A stretch of DNA of 64,000 bases, from the NCBI GenBank assembly GCA_041855445.1, contig JBHAEG010000048.1, forward strand, positions 1-64,000, in the 5' to 3' direction. Of the stretch, positions 25,288 through 34,689 are shown in pieces. Under the pieces are notes generated by a model, which saw only the letters and a list, made by a program, of their open reading frames with translations, did no database searches and was not told where the DNA came from. The translations under genes were made by a program, and so were the position numbers. How positions within the stretch are numbered: position 1 is the stretch's first letter; every line of letters starts with the position of its first letter. The stretch comes from Faucicola sp041855445. GTDB lineage: Bacteria > Pseudomonadota > Gammaproteobacteria > Pseudomonadales > Moraxellaceae.

Positions 25288-27123
25288 ATGTGTGGTATTG
25301 TTGGTGCAATTCGCAGTCATGAAAATGTAGTCAATTTTTTAACAGATGGTTTAAAACGCTTAGAATATCGAGGTTATGATTCTTCTGGTATTGCTGTTCA
25401 AGTCGGTGAAGAAATTCAACGAGTTCGCCGTGTTGGGCGTGTAGCATTGATGGAGCAGTCAGCAACTGAGCAAGGATTAACAGGGCAAACAGGCATTGGG
25501 CATACACGTTGGGCAACACATGGCGGAGTTACCGAACCAAATGCTCACCCACATATCTCAGCAAATCTAATTTCGGTGGTGCATAATGGGATTATCGAAA
25601 ACTTTGAAAGTGAACGCTCTCGATTACAAAGTTTAGGTTATGTATTTGAATCGCAAACTGATACTGAAGTTATTGCTCATAGCGTGCATTATTATTATCG
25701 TCAAGGTATGGATTTATTTTCGGCGGTACAAACAGCCTGTCAAAGATTTCATGGTGCATTTGCGATTGCTGTCATAGCCAGTGACCTACCAAATACCATG
25801 GTTGTGGCTCGTATGGGTTGTCCTTTATTGATTGGTTTAGGAGAGAATGAAACTTTTATCGCTTCTGATGTATCAGCGGTAGTGGCATTTACTCGTAAAA
25901 TTGTCTATTTAGAAGATGGTGATATTGCTTTATTAACGGCTAATGGTATTCAACAATTAGTTGATAAATCAGGAAATGTAGTTGAGCGTAGCATTAAAAC
26001 ATCACAATTGTCGCTTGCCTCACTTGAACTAGGGTTATATAACCATTTCATGCAAAAAGAAATTCATGAACAGCCAAAAGCTGTTGCTGATACTGCAGAA
26101 GTGTTTTGGGAAGGCGGATTTGAACCAGATAACTTTGGAAAAAATGCTCGAGACGTTTTTAATGATATTCATCGCATTAAAATTTTAGCCTGTGGTACCT
26201 CATATTATGCAGGATTAACTGCTAAATACTGGTTAGAAAGCATTGCTAAAATGCCTTGTGATGTCGAAATTGCCAGCGAATATCGTTATCGTGATGTCAT
26301 TGCTGACCCAAAAGAATTAATTATCACCATTTCTCAATCGGGGGAAACCCTTGACACAATGGAAGCATTAAAATATGCAAAATCTTTGGGGCATCAATAT
26401 AGTTTATCAATTTGTAATGTCATGGAATCAGCATTGCCTCGTGAAAGTGAATTAGTCTTTTATACAAGAGCGGGTGCAGAAATTGGCGTTGCCTCAACAA
26501 AAGCTTTTACTACACAATTAGTTGCATTGTTTGGCTTATCAGTTACATTAGCCAAAATGAAAAATCTAATTGATGATAATCAAGCAAAAAATTATCTTGA
26601 CGAATTACGCCAATTACCAGCCAGTATCCAATATGCGTTAAATCTTGAACCTCAAATCGTCACTTGGGCAAATAAATTTGCCAACAAACCTAGTGCATTA
26701 TTTTTAGGACGGGGCATTCATTACCCAATTGCCTTAGAAGGTGCATTAAAATTAAAAGAAATTACTTACATTCATGCTGAAGCTTATCCTGCGGGCGAAT
26801 TAAAACATGGACCATTAGCGTTGGTTGATGAAAATATGCCAGTGGTTGTGGTCGCTCCAAAAGATAGTTTACTGGATAAAGTTAAAGCCAATATGCAGGA
26901 AGTCAGTGCAAGAGGTGGTGAATTATTTGTATTTACTGATTTAGATAGTGAATTTCATGAAAGTGATGGTGTGTATTTAATTCGTACCCCACGTCATGTC
27001 GGCACATTATCGCCAATCGTGCATACTATTCCTGTACAGCTATTATCATATCATGTGGCACTTGCAAAAGGTACAGATGTTGATAAACCAAGAAATTTGG
27101 CGAAATCTGTCACTGTTGAATAA
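25288..27123 (+). CDS. glmS: Glutamine-fructose-6-phosphate aminotransferase
   Basis: 611 aa. Mature residue 1 is the catalytic Cys (MCGIVGAI). The N-terminal glutaminase domain has HTRWATHG and HNGIIENF. Two SIS sugar-isomerase domains follow (ACGTSYYAG and SQSGETLDT, then LGRGIHYPIALEGALKLKE), and the C-terminal DKPRNLAKSVTVE tail is intact. It makes glucosamine 6-phosphate, feeding GlmM and the upstream GlmU. Only 27 bases separate glmU and glmS, so there is no room for a glmS ribozyme. Confidence 0.99.
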   Translation: MCGIVGAIRSHENVVNFLTDGLKRLEYRGYDSSGIAVQVGEEIQRVRRVGRVALMEQSATEQGLTGQTGIGHTRWATHGGVTEPNAHPHISANLISVVHNGIIENFESERSRLQSLGYVFESQTDTEVIAHSVHYYYRQGMDLFSAVQTACQRFHGAFAIAVIASDLPNTMVVARMGCPLLIGLGENETFIASDVSAVVAFTRKIVYLEDGDIALLTANGIQQLVDKSGNVVERSIKTSQLSLASLELGLYNHFMQKEIHEQPKAVADTAEVFWEGGFEPDNFGKNARDVFNDIHRIKILACGTSYYAGLTAKYWLESIAKMPCDVEIASEYRYRDVIADPKELIITISQSGETLDTMEALKYAKSLGHQYSLSICNVMESALPRESELVFYTRAGAEIGVASTKAFTTQLVALFGLSVTLAKMKNLIDDNQAKNYLDELRQLPASIQYALNLEPQIVTWANKFANKPSALFLGRGIHYPIALEGALKLKEITYIHAEAYPAGELKHGPLALVDENMPVVVVAPKDSLLDKVKANMQEVSARGGELFVFTDLDSEFHESDGVYLIRTPRHVGTLSPIVHTIPVQLLSYHVALAKGTDVDKPRNLAKSVTVE

Positions 27124-27129
27124 TACATA

Positions 27130-27167
27130 TAAAAAATACAACCAAAGTTTAAAGCGTTGGTTGTATT
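27130..27167 (-). terminator. Terminator of rnpB (and possibly glmS)
   Basis: AATACAACCAA and TTGGTTGTATT form an 11-bp stem. On the minus strand the hairpin is followed by six T residues, so it fits rnpB best. It also lies directly behind glmS on the other strand. Confidence 0.8.
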
Positions 27168-27181
27168 AAAAAATAAAAGAA

Positions 27182-27533
27182 CTTGGTAAATCGATAAGCC
27201 GAATTCTGTCGTGGACGGTCATTCATCTAGGCGTATTATCACTAATACGCTCAAGCAACCTACCCGTGTCCAACGCGGGTCACGCCATGCGGACACCTAT
27301 TTGGTCTTGCTACGAGTGGAGTTTACCTTGCCATGTTCTGTTGCCAGTCATGCGGTGGGCTCTTACCCCACCGTTTCACCCTTACCCAATGTCAAAACAT
27401 TCGGCGGTCTATTCTCTGTTGCACTTGTCGTAGGCTTACGCCTCCCAGCCGTTAGCTGGCACTCTACCCTGTGTAGTTCGGACTTTCCTCCCTTTATCTA
27501 AGGATAAACGGCGACCGTCTGATTTACCAAGGC
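27182..27533 (-). ncRNA. rnpB: RNase P RNA (bacterial class A)
   Basis: About 352 nt on the minus strand. The ends pair as helix P1: CTTGGTAAATC at the 5' side with GATTTACCAAG at the 3' side. The conserved core GGGAGGAAAGTCCGAACT follows the 5' region, and ACAGAATTCGGCTTATCGA is the classic 3' segment. It is the catalytic RNA that removes the 5' leader of tRNA precursors. Boundaries are set from P1 and are good to a few bases. Confidence 0.97.
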
Positions 27534-27558
27534 AGTCATTATAACAGAAAAAGATATA

Positions 27559-27978
27559 TTACGGTGAATTTTTGTTTGTTGGAATAGAGTAAGTACCAAC
27601 TGCATGAGCAACAGGTCTATTATCGCCTTCTGAATATAAAGTGACCTCACCAACAGCCAAAGAACGTCCAACTTTAATTAAGCGACATTCTCCAATAATA
27701 CGAGCATCTGCTGATGGTTTGCGTAAAAAATTAATATTCAAACTAGTCGTAACAGCCAAAGGTACAATGCCTATTTCACCCAAAATTGCAACATATAATG
27801 CAACATCAGCTACAGTCATTAAGACAGGACCAGATACTGTGCCTCCTGGTCGTAATTCTTTTTCACTAATATGATGAGAAATGATAGCTTTACCATTACC
27901 CACTTCTTCAATCGTGCATTGAACTTGTGGAAATTCATTTGTGATAAAATTTTCTACTTGCTGTTTGGTTGCAGACAT
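27559..27978 (-). CDS. PaaI-like hotdog-fold thioesterase
   Basis: 139 aa. A single hotdog domain: the central helix lies in RPGGTVSGPVLMTVADVALYV, followed by beta strands LAVTTSLNINFLRKPSADAR, ARIIGECRLIKVGRSLAVGEV and a final AHAVGTYSIP. This pattern fits PaaI-type acyl-CoA thioesterases. The substrate is unknown. It is the last gene of a minus-strand run (coaD, ferredoxin, thioesterase) with gaps of 20 and 33 bases, so it is probably co-transcribed. Confidence 0.88.
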   Translation of the reverse strand: MSATKQQVENFITNEFPQVQCTIEEVGNGKAIISHHISEKELRPGGTVSGPVLMTVADVALYVAILGEIGIVPLAVTTSLNINFLRKPSADARIIGECRLIKVGRSLAVGEVTLYSEGDNRPVAHAVGTYSIPTNKNSP

Positions 27979-28011
27979 AAGAAAATCCTTTGCTATTCTT
28001 GTTGATGATTG

Positions 28012-28260
28012 TTAGCTTTGGGTTAATCGCAAGAATTTTAGCATCAATTCATCTTTATTTTCTATATAATTAGGGTCTTTAGGAATGCAATCCACAGGAC
28101 AAAATAAGGCACATTGTGGTTCATCAAAATGTCCAACACATTCCGTACATAAATCGGGATTAATCTCATAAATTAATTCACCCATAAAAATCGCTTCATT
28201 TGGGCAAACAGGTTCACATACATCACAATTAATACATTCTTCAGTAATTTTTAATGCCAT
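28012..28260 (-). CDS. YfhL-type 2[4Fe-4S] ferredoxin
   Basis: 82 aa. Two cluster motifs are visible: CINCDVCEPVCP (residues about 10-21) and CTECVGHFDEPQCALFCPVDC (about 38-58), the second with the long insertion typical of the YfhL/Alvin ferredoxin group. It is a low-potential electron carrier. The coaD-fdx neighbourhood is common in gammaproteobacteria. Confidence 0.95.
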   Translation of the reverse strand: MALKITEECINCDVCEPVCPNEAIFMGELIYEINPDLCTECVGHFDEPQCALFCPVDCIPKDPNYIENKDELMLKFLRLTQS

Positions 28261-28280
28261 CTTGAAAAAACCACCATGAT

Positions 28281-28769
28281 TTATTGTGAAACTTGAGAAA
28301 ATTTTTGTAAAAATGCCTGTTGCACATTTTCAGGGACAAACTGGCTAACATCGCCCCCTAATTTTGCCACTTCTCGTACTAATGTTGAGGAAATAAATGA
28401 ATACTGTTGCGATGGCGTTAAAAATACCGCTTCAAATTTATGGTCTAATTCACGGTTCATACTAGCAAGCTGAAACTCATATTCAAAATCAGATACTGCT
28501 CGTAAACCTCGTAATACTGCGGTTGCCTGATGCTGTTGAAATAAATTGACCAATAACCCTTCAAAACCAATCACGGACACATTGCCTAAATGCTGGGTAC
28601 TTTGTTTAACTAGCTCAATACGTTCATCAATATCAAATAAAGGTTTTTTGTGATGACCAATCGCTACGGCAATCACCACTTCATCAAATAATCTACTGGC
28701 TCGTTTTACTAGGTCCAAATGCCCGTTAGTAATGGGGTCAAATGTTCCAGGATATAGGATTTTTGTCAT
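28281..28769 (-). CDS. coaD: Phosphopantetheine adenylyltransferase
   Basis: 162 aa from ATG 28769. The longer frame from 28790 adds seven residues unlike the family start. The nucleotidyltransferase motif YPGTFDPITNGHLDLV is at the N-terminus, with LRGLRAVSDFEYEFQLA and the C-terminal ISSTLVREVAKLGGDV. It makes dephospho-CoA in coenzyme A biosynthesis and is a homohexameric cytosolic enzyme. It leads the coaD-fdx-thioesterase unit. Confidence 0.97.
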   Translation of the reverse strand: MTKILYPGTFDPITNGHLDLVKRASRLFDEVVIAVAIGHHKKPLFDIDERIELVKQSTQHLGNVSVIGFEGLLVNLFQQHQATAVLRGLRAVSDFEYEFQLASMNRELDHKFEAVFLTPSQQYSFISSTLVREVAKLGGDVSQFVPENVQQAFLQKFSQVSQ

Positions 28770-28880
28770 AATCGTTTTAAACCATGTCAATAAAACTGCT
28801 AGTTTAACAAAATTTTGCTGTAATTTTTAAGAAAAGCGAAATTTTCAGCTATAATGTAGAAAATTTTTTATTTAGGTCAA

Positions 28881-29372
28881 ATGGTAATGAGTAAAAAACC
28901 CATAAAAAAACCAAAATTTAATCCACAGATTGCTAGTAATAAAAAAGCTCGTCATGAATTTTTTATAGAGCAAACATTTGAAGCAGGTTTGGAATTGTTA
29001 GGCTGGGAAGTGAAGGCAATTCGAGCAGGTAAAATGCGAATTACTGAAAGTTATGTTATTTTTAAAAATAATGAGGCGTTTTTATTTGGCTCACATATTC
29101 AGCCGTTAATTAGTGCCTCGACCCATGTTATCGCTGACCCGTTACGCACTCGTAAATTATTATTGCATCGCCGAGAAATTGATAAATTATTTGGTATGGT
29201 AAATCAAAAAGGGCATACATGCGTTGCGTTGGCGTGTTACTGGAAAAATGGACGGGTGAAATGTGAAATTGCCCTTGCCAAAGGTAAAAAACTACATGAC
29301 AAACGGGCAACGTTAAAAGAACGTGACTATCAACGAGATAAACAACGGGGCTTTAAAAACATGGTAAATTAA
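28881..29372 (+). CDS. smpB: SsrA-binding protein SmpB
   Basis: 163 aa from ATG 28881 (161 from ATG 28887; TAGG at 28873-28876 does not decide). Motifs are NKKARHEFFIEQTFEAGLEL, GWEVKAIRAGK, a beta-barrel core and the C-terminal KGKKLHDKRATLKERDYQRD tail, which folds into a helix on the ribosome. It binds tmRNA and delivers it to stalled ribosomes. It is transcribed divergently from coaD. Confidence 0.98.
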   Translation: MVMSKKPIKKPKFNPQIASNKKARHEFFIEQTFEAGLELLGWEVKAIRAGKMRITESYVIFKNNEAFLFGSHIQPLISASTHVIADPLRTRKLLLHRREIDKLFGMVNQKGHTCVALACYWKNGRVKCEIALAKGKKLHDKRATLKERDYQRDKQRGFKNMVN

Positions 29373-29384
29373 ATTTTATTTATT

Positions 29385-29981
29385 TTATTGAAGGACTGTT
29401 AATTCACCATAAATACTGATTTTTTCTAATAGTTTGGGAAGATTTTTTTCAGCAATTGTAATAGATAATATCACTGATTTTTCATATTGTGCTTGTTGAA
29501 TTTCGCCTTGTAAATTGGCAACGATATGACGAATAAAGGCTTCATGAGAAAAATCAGTTTCAATGGTTGCCGTTATTTGAGGGATAAAATCGGTTAATAT
29601 CATAGTATCAACTACTGCTTGAGCAGACGCACTGTAGGCACGAGTTAGCCCACCTGCTCCAAGCTTAATGCCACCAAAATATCGCACCACAATGATAATA
29701 CAATTGCCAATGGCTTTATGTTGTATCACGTTTAAAATCGGCTTGCCAGCCGTACCGCTAGGCTCGCCATCATCATCAAAACCTGCACTGGTAGTATTAT
29801 TGGGGTCGCCAATGATATACGCCCAACAATGATGACGAGCATCAGGATATTGTTGTTTTAACTGCTCAACATACGTCATCGCTTGTTCTCGACTATGCAC
29901 AGGGTAAGCAAATGCTAAAAATTGGCTTTTTTTAATATCAATTTGAGCATGACAGCTTTCAGCTAAAGTATGGTAACTCAT
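29385..29981 (-). CDS. yigZ: YigZ/IMPACT-family protein
   Basis: 198 aa. The N-terminal UPF0029/Impact domain has KKSQFLAFAYPV, ARHHCWAYIIGD, DDDGEPSGTAGKPIL and IIVVRYFGGIKLGAGGLTRAY. The C-terminal ferredoxin-like domain is about 60 residues. Eukaryotic IMPACT regulates GCN2; the bacterial role is unclear. It is convergent with smpB, with 12 bases between stops. Confidence 0.95.
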   Translation of the reverse strand: MSYHTLAESCHAQIDIKKSQFLAFAYPVHSREQAMTYVEQLKQQYPDARHHCWAYIIGDPNNTTSAGFDDDGEPSGTAGKPILNVIQHKAIGNCIIIVVRYFGGIKLGAGGLTRAYSASAQAVVDTMILTDFIPQITATIETDFSHEAFIRHIVANLQGEIQQAQYEKSVILSITIAEKNLPKLLEKISIYGELTVLQ

Positions 29982-30032
29982 AAGGCTATTTATGATAAAC
30001 TAGAAAAATATTCTTAATGGTAACAAATTTTT

Positions 30033-30737
30033 ATGCGTTTAGATAAATTTTTAAGCAAAGCAACACAACTTTCCCGAAAAGATTGTAAAAAAATACTTCA
30101 TGCAGGTGAAATCAGTGTAAATGGGCAAGTAGTCAAAGATGCCAGTTTACATATTGATGAAATTAATGATGATATTGAATGGGCAGGCGAGCCATTATCA
30201 ATTGCCACTGGTAATCGTTATATTTTGTTATATAAACCTGAAGGATTTGAATGCACATTAAAAGCCAAAGAATATCCAATAGTTACTGATTTAATTGATG
30301 TGCCTGAAGTGGCAAATTTACGCATAGTGGGGCGACTTGATGTTGATACCACAGGTGCATTATTACTGACTGATGATGGGCAGTTTTTGCATCGAGTCAC
30401 AAGCCCAAAACATCATACAGATAAAGTTTATGAAATTACCCTTGCTGAACCAATGAGTGACTTACAACAAATACAAGCCATTCAGCAAGTTAGCAAAGGT
30501 ATTTTATTAGAAGGGGAACAGGAAAAAACCCGCCCTGCTAAACTACGGTTTCACGATGCAACTCATGCCACCTTGATTTTAACTGAAGGTAAATATCATC
30601 AAGTTAAACGTATGATGGCATATTTTGGTAATAAGGTGATTAATTTACATCGGGCAAGTATCGGCATCATTACCCTTGACGGATTAGAAAAGGGGGAATG
30701 CCGTTTTTTAACACAAGCAGAAATTGAACAGTTTTAG
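30033..30737 (+). CDS. rsuA: 16S rRNA pseudouridine(516) synthase
   Basis: 234 aa. The N-terminal S4 domain (MRLDKFLSKATQLSRKDCKK) is followed by the catalytic domain with YKPEGFECTLKA and VGRLDVDTTGALLLTDDG, whose GRLDxxTxGLLLxT motif holds the catalytic Asp. The C-terminus has EGKYHQVKRMMAYFGNKV and LHRASIGI. The sequence fits RsuA (U516) better than RluB/E/F, but I cannot exclude the latter from motifs alone. Confidence 0.92.
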   Translation: MRLDKFLSKATQLSRKDCKKILHAGEISVNGQVVKDASLHIDEINDDIEWAGEPLSIATGNRYILLYKPEGFECTLKAKEYPIVTDLIDVPEVANLRIVGRLDVDTTGALLLTDDGQFLHRVTSPKHHTDKVYEITLAEPMSDLQQIQAIQQVSKGILLEGEQEKTRPAKLRFHDATHATLILTEGKYHQVKRMMAYFGNKVINLHRASIGIITLDGLEKGECRFLTQAEIEQF

Positions 30738-30760
30738 ACAGTCACTAAAAAATGACTGTC
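30737..30760. terminator. Hairpin between convergent rsuA and ihfA
   Basis: GACAGTCA and TGACTGTC form an 8-bp stem with an A-rich 8-base loop, starting at the rsuA stop codon. The T tracts are weak on both strands, so it is a possible shared terminator. Confidence 0.6.
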
Positions 30761-30771
30761 ATTTAATAAAA

Positions 30772-31074
30772 TTACGCAGATACAAAAAGTGTTTCTTCAA
30801 CACTATGGCGTAATTTTTGCCCAGCTTTAAACGTTACTACACGGCGAGCTGTTACATCGACAACCTCGCCAGTTTTTGGATTACGTCCTGGGCGTTTGTT
30901 TTTATCTTTGACATCAAAATTACCAAAACCTGATAATTTAATTTGATTACCACTGATAAGATTTGCTGATAATTCATCAAAGAATTTTTCAACAAATAAA
31001 CGACCTTCTTGTCTGGTCATACCCATATTTTCCATTAAATGAGTTACCATGTCAGATTTTGTTAAAGTTTTCAT
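30772..31074 (-). CDS. ihfA: Integration host factor alpha subunit
   Basis: 100 aa HU/IHF fold. SGFGNFDVKDKNKRPGRNPKTG and the beta-arm segment (ARRVVTFKAGQKL) are diagnostic. The RPGRNPKTGE arm and the location directly behind pheT identify the alpha subunit. It bends DNA at specific sites with IhfB and affects transcription, recombination and replication. It lies 27 bases behind pheT and is probably in the same operon. Confidence 0.96.
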   Translation of the reverse strand: MKTLTKSDMVTHLMENMGMTRQEGRLFVEKFFDELSANLISGNQIKLSGFGNFDVKDKNKRPGRNPKTGEVVDVTARRVVTFKAGQKLRHSVEETLFVSA

Positions 31075-31101
31075 ATATAAACTCCTATGAAAAAGGTTTG
31101 A

Positions 31102-33489
31102 TTAGTCACGCAATACTGCTTGATACTGTGCCTGCAATGTTTCGATGATGGTTTGCATCGTTTGATTAACAATCTCATCAGCTAACGTTGTTTTTTCATC
31201 TTGCCAAATTAATGCAAATGCTAAAGAACGTTTACCCGTAGGTAATTTATCCCCTTCATATACATCAAAAAGCCAAGTTTCTTTTAACAATGCTCCCCCT
31301 GTATTACGAATAGTTGTTAATAAAGCGTGAGCATCAATTTGTTTATCAACAAGTACCGCAATATCTCGGCGAACTTGAGGATATTTACTTGGTGTTGAAA
31401 TGGACAAAGATTGTTGATACATCGCTTTTAATGCAGATATATCCAATTGAGCGACCCAAACTGTTGGTAAATCTAATGCCGAAGCGATTTGCGGGTGTAA
31501 TTGTCCAAGCCAACCAATTACTTGATTTTGCCAAATAATATCAGCACTTTGTCCTGTATGTAAAAATGGCTGTTGGCTACGTTGATAATGAATGTTTCCT
31601 TGTTGCAAAATATAACGAGGAATGACAGTCTCAACATCATGTTTTAAATCATAAAAATCCATATTGCCTTGATTATTTGGCTGTTCTGGATTAACTGTAC
31701 CGACTGCAACCAGTGCTAAACTTTCGATTTGTTGTAAACTTGCAATATCATGACCAATAAAACGTAATCCTGTTTCAAATAAACGGATACGCGTTTGTTG
31801 GCGATTTAGATTATAACTAACACAAGGTAATAAGCTAGATAATAAGGTGCGTCTCATCACCGCCAAATCGCTAGAAATTGGATTTGCTAATGCTAATGGT
31901 TGTGCAAGATTATCATGATTAAAGTATTGCTCAACTTTATTATCACTAAAACTAAAACTTACCGCTTCAAAATAGCCTGCACTCACTAGTGCTAACTTCA
32001 TGGCTGATAAGCTGTTTTGTGTGTGATTGTCATATAAATTGCTTTCAAAGGCAGGCAATTGATTAGCAATGTTGTTATAGCCATAAATACGAGCAATTTC
32101 TTCAATCAAATCTTCAGCAATATTAATATCAAAACGATGACTTGGTGGCGTGCATTGTAAAACATCGCCTTGTTGAATGGTTTTGATTTCTAACGAAGTT
32201 AAAATTTTAATAATCGTTTCTATAGCTAAATCTACACCTAACAATCGAGAAATATGAGAGATTGATACGGTAATGTTACAACGTGTTGGTAATTCAGCAA
32301 TATCTTCAACAAAAGTAGTTTGTCCAATATCACCTTGTCCAAACTCATGTAGTAAACTGACAGCACGATTTAACGCTAATTTTGGCAGTTCAAAATCTAC
32401 ACCACGCTCAAAACGTTGTGACGCATCAGTATGTAAGCCAAAACGTCTTGCCCGCCCGACTACTGCCAACGGTTTAAAAAATGCACTTTCAATCACTACT
32501 CGGCGAGTATCATCAGTAACAGCCGTGCGTAATCCACCCATAATGCCTGCTAAAGCAATAATGCCAGCTTCATCAGCGATGACTAATTCATCACCTTGCA
32601 TTTCTATCACTTGCTCATTTAATAACTGTAATGTTTCTTGTGGCTTAGCATGACGAACAATAATTTTGCCAACGATTTTATCTGCATCAAAGGCGTGTAA
32701 TGGTTGTCCAAGCTCTAATAGTACATAATTCGTGACATCGACTAATAAATTACGAGGACGAATACCAGATGCAATTAATGCCTGCTTTATCCAGTTAGGC
32801 GAAGAAATACTACCATGTAAATTGCTAACAACTTGAGCATAATAACGTGGACAATCACTAGTTTCTACAATAACCGCTTGATTATCTTGACTGGTAATTG
32901 TAGGCGTAACATCAGTAAATGGCAAAGCAAATGGTAATTGATTAATGACTGCCAATTCACGAGCAATGCCTCGTACACTAAAACAATCGCCACGATTTGG
33001 GGTAATTGAAATATCTAAAATATGATTATCCAATGCCAAATAATCACGAATATTCATGCCTACGGGTGCATCATCAGGCAAAATCAACAGCCCATCAACC
33101 TCATCTTCAAGGTCAATTTCACTTGCACCACACAACATACCGTGGGACTCAACACCACGCAATTTACCTTTTTTGATTTTGAAGTTTTCTGGCAAAACTG
33201 CACCAATTAGGGCGACAGGTGCTTTGATACCTACAGCAACATTAGGCGCACCACAAACGATTTGTAAAGGCTCACCCTCGCCAACATTGACTTTGGTCAC
33301 TTTTAAACGGTCTGCGTCTGGATGTTGTGTTACTTCTAATACTTCACCAACCACAACGCCAGTAAAATCTTTGGCAACTTTTGTTAAATCATCTAGTTCT
33401 AATCCTGCCATTGTGAGCTGTTCACCAATTGCTTCGGCAGAAATTACTGGATTAACCCATTTTCTTAACCACTGTTCACTAATTTTCAT
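31102..33489 (-). CDS. pheT: Phenylalanine-tRNA ligase beta subunit
   Basis: 795 aa. The N-terminal EMAP/tRNA-binding domain (about 40-150) has VVVGEVLEVTQHPDADRLKV. The B3/B4 editing domain, B5 domain (about 400-475, with DIAEDLIEEIARIYGYNNI), catalytic-like core and C-terminal FDX-ACB anticodon-binding domain (from about 700, KYPQVRRDIAVLVDK) are all present. It forms the alpha2-beta2 enzyme with PheS, whose gene ends 28 bases upstream. Confidence 0.99.
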   Translation of the reverse strand: MKISEQWLRKWVNPVISAEAIGEQLTMAGLELDDLTKVAKDFTGVVVGEVLEVTQHPDADRLKVTKVNVGEGEPLQIVCGAPNVAVGIKAPVALIGAVLPENFKIKKGKLRGVESHGMLCGASEIDLEDEVDGLLILPDDAPVGMNIRDYLALDNHILDISITPNRGDCFSVRGIARELAVINQLPFALPFTDVTPTITSQDNQAVIVETSDCPRYYAQVVSNLHGSISSPNWIKQALIASGIRPRNLLVDVTNYVLLELGQPLHAFDADKIVGKIIVRHAKPQETLQLLNEQVIEMQGDELVIADEAGIIALAGIMGGLRTAVTDDTRRVVIESAFFKPLAVVGRARRFGLHTDASQRFERGVDFELPKLALNRAVSLLHEFGQGDIGQTTFVEDIAELPTRCNITVSISHISRLLGVDLAIETIIKILTSLEIKTIQQGDVLQCTPPSHRFDINIAEDLIEEIARIYGYNNIANQLPAFESNLYDNHTQNSLSAMKLALVSAGYFEAVSFSFSDNKVEQYFNHDNLAQPLALANPISSDLAVMRRTLLSSLLPCVSYNLNRQQTRIRLFETGLRFIGHDIASLQQIESLALVAVGTVNPEQPNNQGNMDFYDLKHDVETVIPRYILQQGNIHYQRSQQPFLHTGQSADIIWQNQVIGWLGQLHPQIASALDLPTVWVAQLDISALKAMYQQSLSISTPSKYPQVRRDIAVLVDKQIDAHALLTTIRNTGGALLKETWLFDVYEGDKLPTGKRSLAFALIWQDEKTTLADEIVNQTMQTIIETLQAQYQAVLRD

Positions 33490-33517
33490 TGTTTTTTCTC
33501 AAATTTTTTTATTGACG

Positions 33518-34567
33518 TTAGGCAAATTGTTTTAAAAAACGAATGTCGTTTTGATAGAACAAACGTAAATCATTTATCCCATAATACAACATCGCAAATC
33601 GTTCAATGCCCATACCAAAGGCAAAGCCCTGATATTGATTTGGGTCGATACCACAGTTAGTCAAAACACTAGGGTGAACCATGCCACAGCCCATTACTTC
33701 TAGCCATTTGCCATTGTCTGCTAAAATATCCACTTCTGCCGAAGGCTCTGTAAATGGAAAATAAGATGGACGGAACCGAACAGTTAATTTTTTGCCAAAA
33801 AACGCCTGTAAAAATTCATGAATTAACCCTTTGAGTTCAGCAAAATTCGTTGATTTACTGACATATAACCCTTCAAGTTGATGAAACATCGGTGAATGAG
33901 TTTGGTCAGAGTCACAACGATAAACTCGCCCAGGACACACAATGCGAATAGGTGGTTCATTATCTTGCATGGTGCGAATTTGTACTGAACTGGTGTGCGT
34001 ACGCAATAAATAATTAGCATCAAAATAAAATGTATCGTGCATCGCTCGGGCTGGGTGATGCGATGGGATATTTAACGCTTCAAAGTTGTAATAATCGCTT
34101 TCTACTTCAGGGCCTGTGGCAATTTCAAAACCAGCTTGGCGAAAAAATCCTTGCATACGTTCTGCTATCATCGTGACAGGGTGCAAATTACCGATTTGTT
34201 GTCCACGAGCAGGCAAGGTAACATCAATCGTTTCTGCCAATAATTTTGCCTGTAATGCTTTTTCTTCAAGATTTGTTTGAGCTTGTTGCAATAGGCTTTG
34301 GATTGTTGTTCGCAATTCATGCAAAAATCCGCCCATTAGCTTTTTACCCTCAGCGTCTAAGCCTCCAAGTTGCTTTGACCACAGGGTTAAATGACTTTTT
34401 TTACCTGTTAATTGTACACGGATTTGTTGCAAAGATTGGCTATTATCCGCTGTATCAATCAGGCGTTGAGCAAGCTGTGCATACTCTGAAAACTCAGGCT
34501 GTGCTAAGTCTATCAAGTTCTCAGAAAATTGAGCCAAACGCTCGCTAATTAAATTTCGTTCATTCAT
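33518..34567 (-). CDS. pheS: Phenylalanine-tRNA ligase alpha subunit
   Basis: 349 aa from ATG 34567. The longer frame to 34624 would reach into the upstream hairpin and lacks family similarity. It has an N-terminal coiled-coil tRNA-binding arm (about 1-90), then class II motif 1, motif 2 (RIVCPGRVYRCDSDQTHSPMFHQLEGLYV) and motif 3 (GFAFGMGIERFAMLYYGI). It supplies the active site for charging tRNA-Phe. There is no strong Shine-Dalgarno sequence before the start. Confidence 0.98.
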   Translation of the reverse strand: MNERNLISERLAQFSENLIDLAQPEFSEYAQLAQRLIDTADNSQSLQQIRVQLTGKKSHLTLWSKQLGGLDAEGKKLMGGFLHELRTTIQSLLQQAQTNLEEKALQAKLLAETIDVTLPARGQQIGNLHPVTMIAERMQGFFRQAGFEIATGPEVESDYYNFEALNIPSHHPARAMHDTFYFDANYLLRTHTSSVQIRTMQDNEPPIRIVCPGRVYRCDSDQTHSPMFHQLEGLYVSKSTNFAELKGLIHEFLQAFFGKKLTVRFRPSYFPFTEPSAEVDILADNGKWLEVMGCGMVHPSVLTNCGIDPNQYQGFAFGMGIERFAMLYYGINDLRLFYQNDIRFLKQFA

Positions 34568-34600
34568 GATATAATCACACAAAGTAAATCGTTGAAATTT

Positions 34601-34606
34601 ATTATA
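34601..34606 (-). promoter_or_regulatory. Candidate pheST promoter -10 element
   Basis: The minus strand has a perfect TATAAT about 35 bases before the pheS start and just after the T tract of the preceding terminator. No good -35 is visible at 17-18 bases upstream (that position is the T tract), so the element is tentative. Confidence 0.4.
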
Positions 34607-34622
34607 TTCTAATCGCAATAAC

Positions 34623-34655
34623 AAAAAAAGCCATTAAGTAATCTACCTAATGGCT
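34623..34655 (-). terminator. Terminator or attenuator between rplT and pheS
   Basis: On the minus strand AGCCATTA and TAATGGCT form an 8-bp stem with an 11-base loop and a seven-T tract. A second inverted repeat lies just upstream (34690-34730). The position matches the attenuator before pheST in E. coli, but no Phe-rich leader peptide is present. Confidence 0.8.
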
Positions 34656-34689
34656 GAGTTTTTGGGTTTAACCGCATTTTTTACTACTT

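Noticed and set aside
27211..27501. 96-codon plus-strand open frame
   Set aside because: It lies antisense within rnpB, whose paired P1 ends and conserved core explain the sequence.
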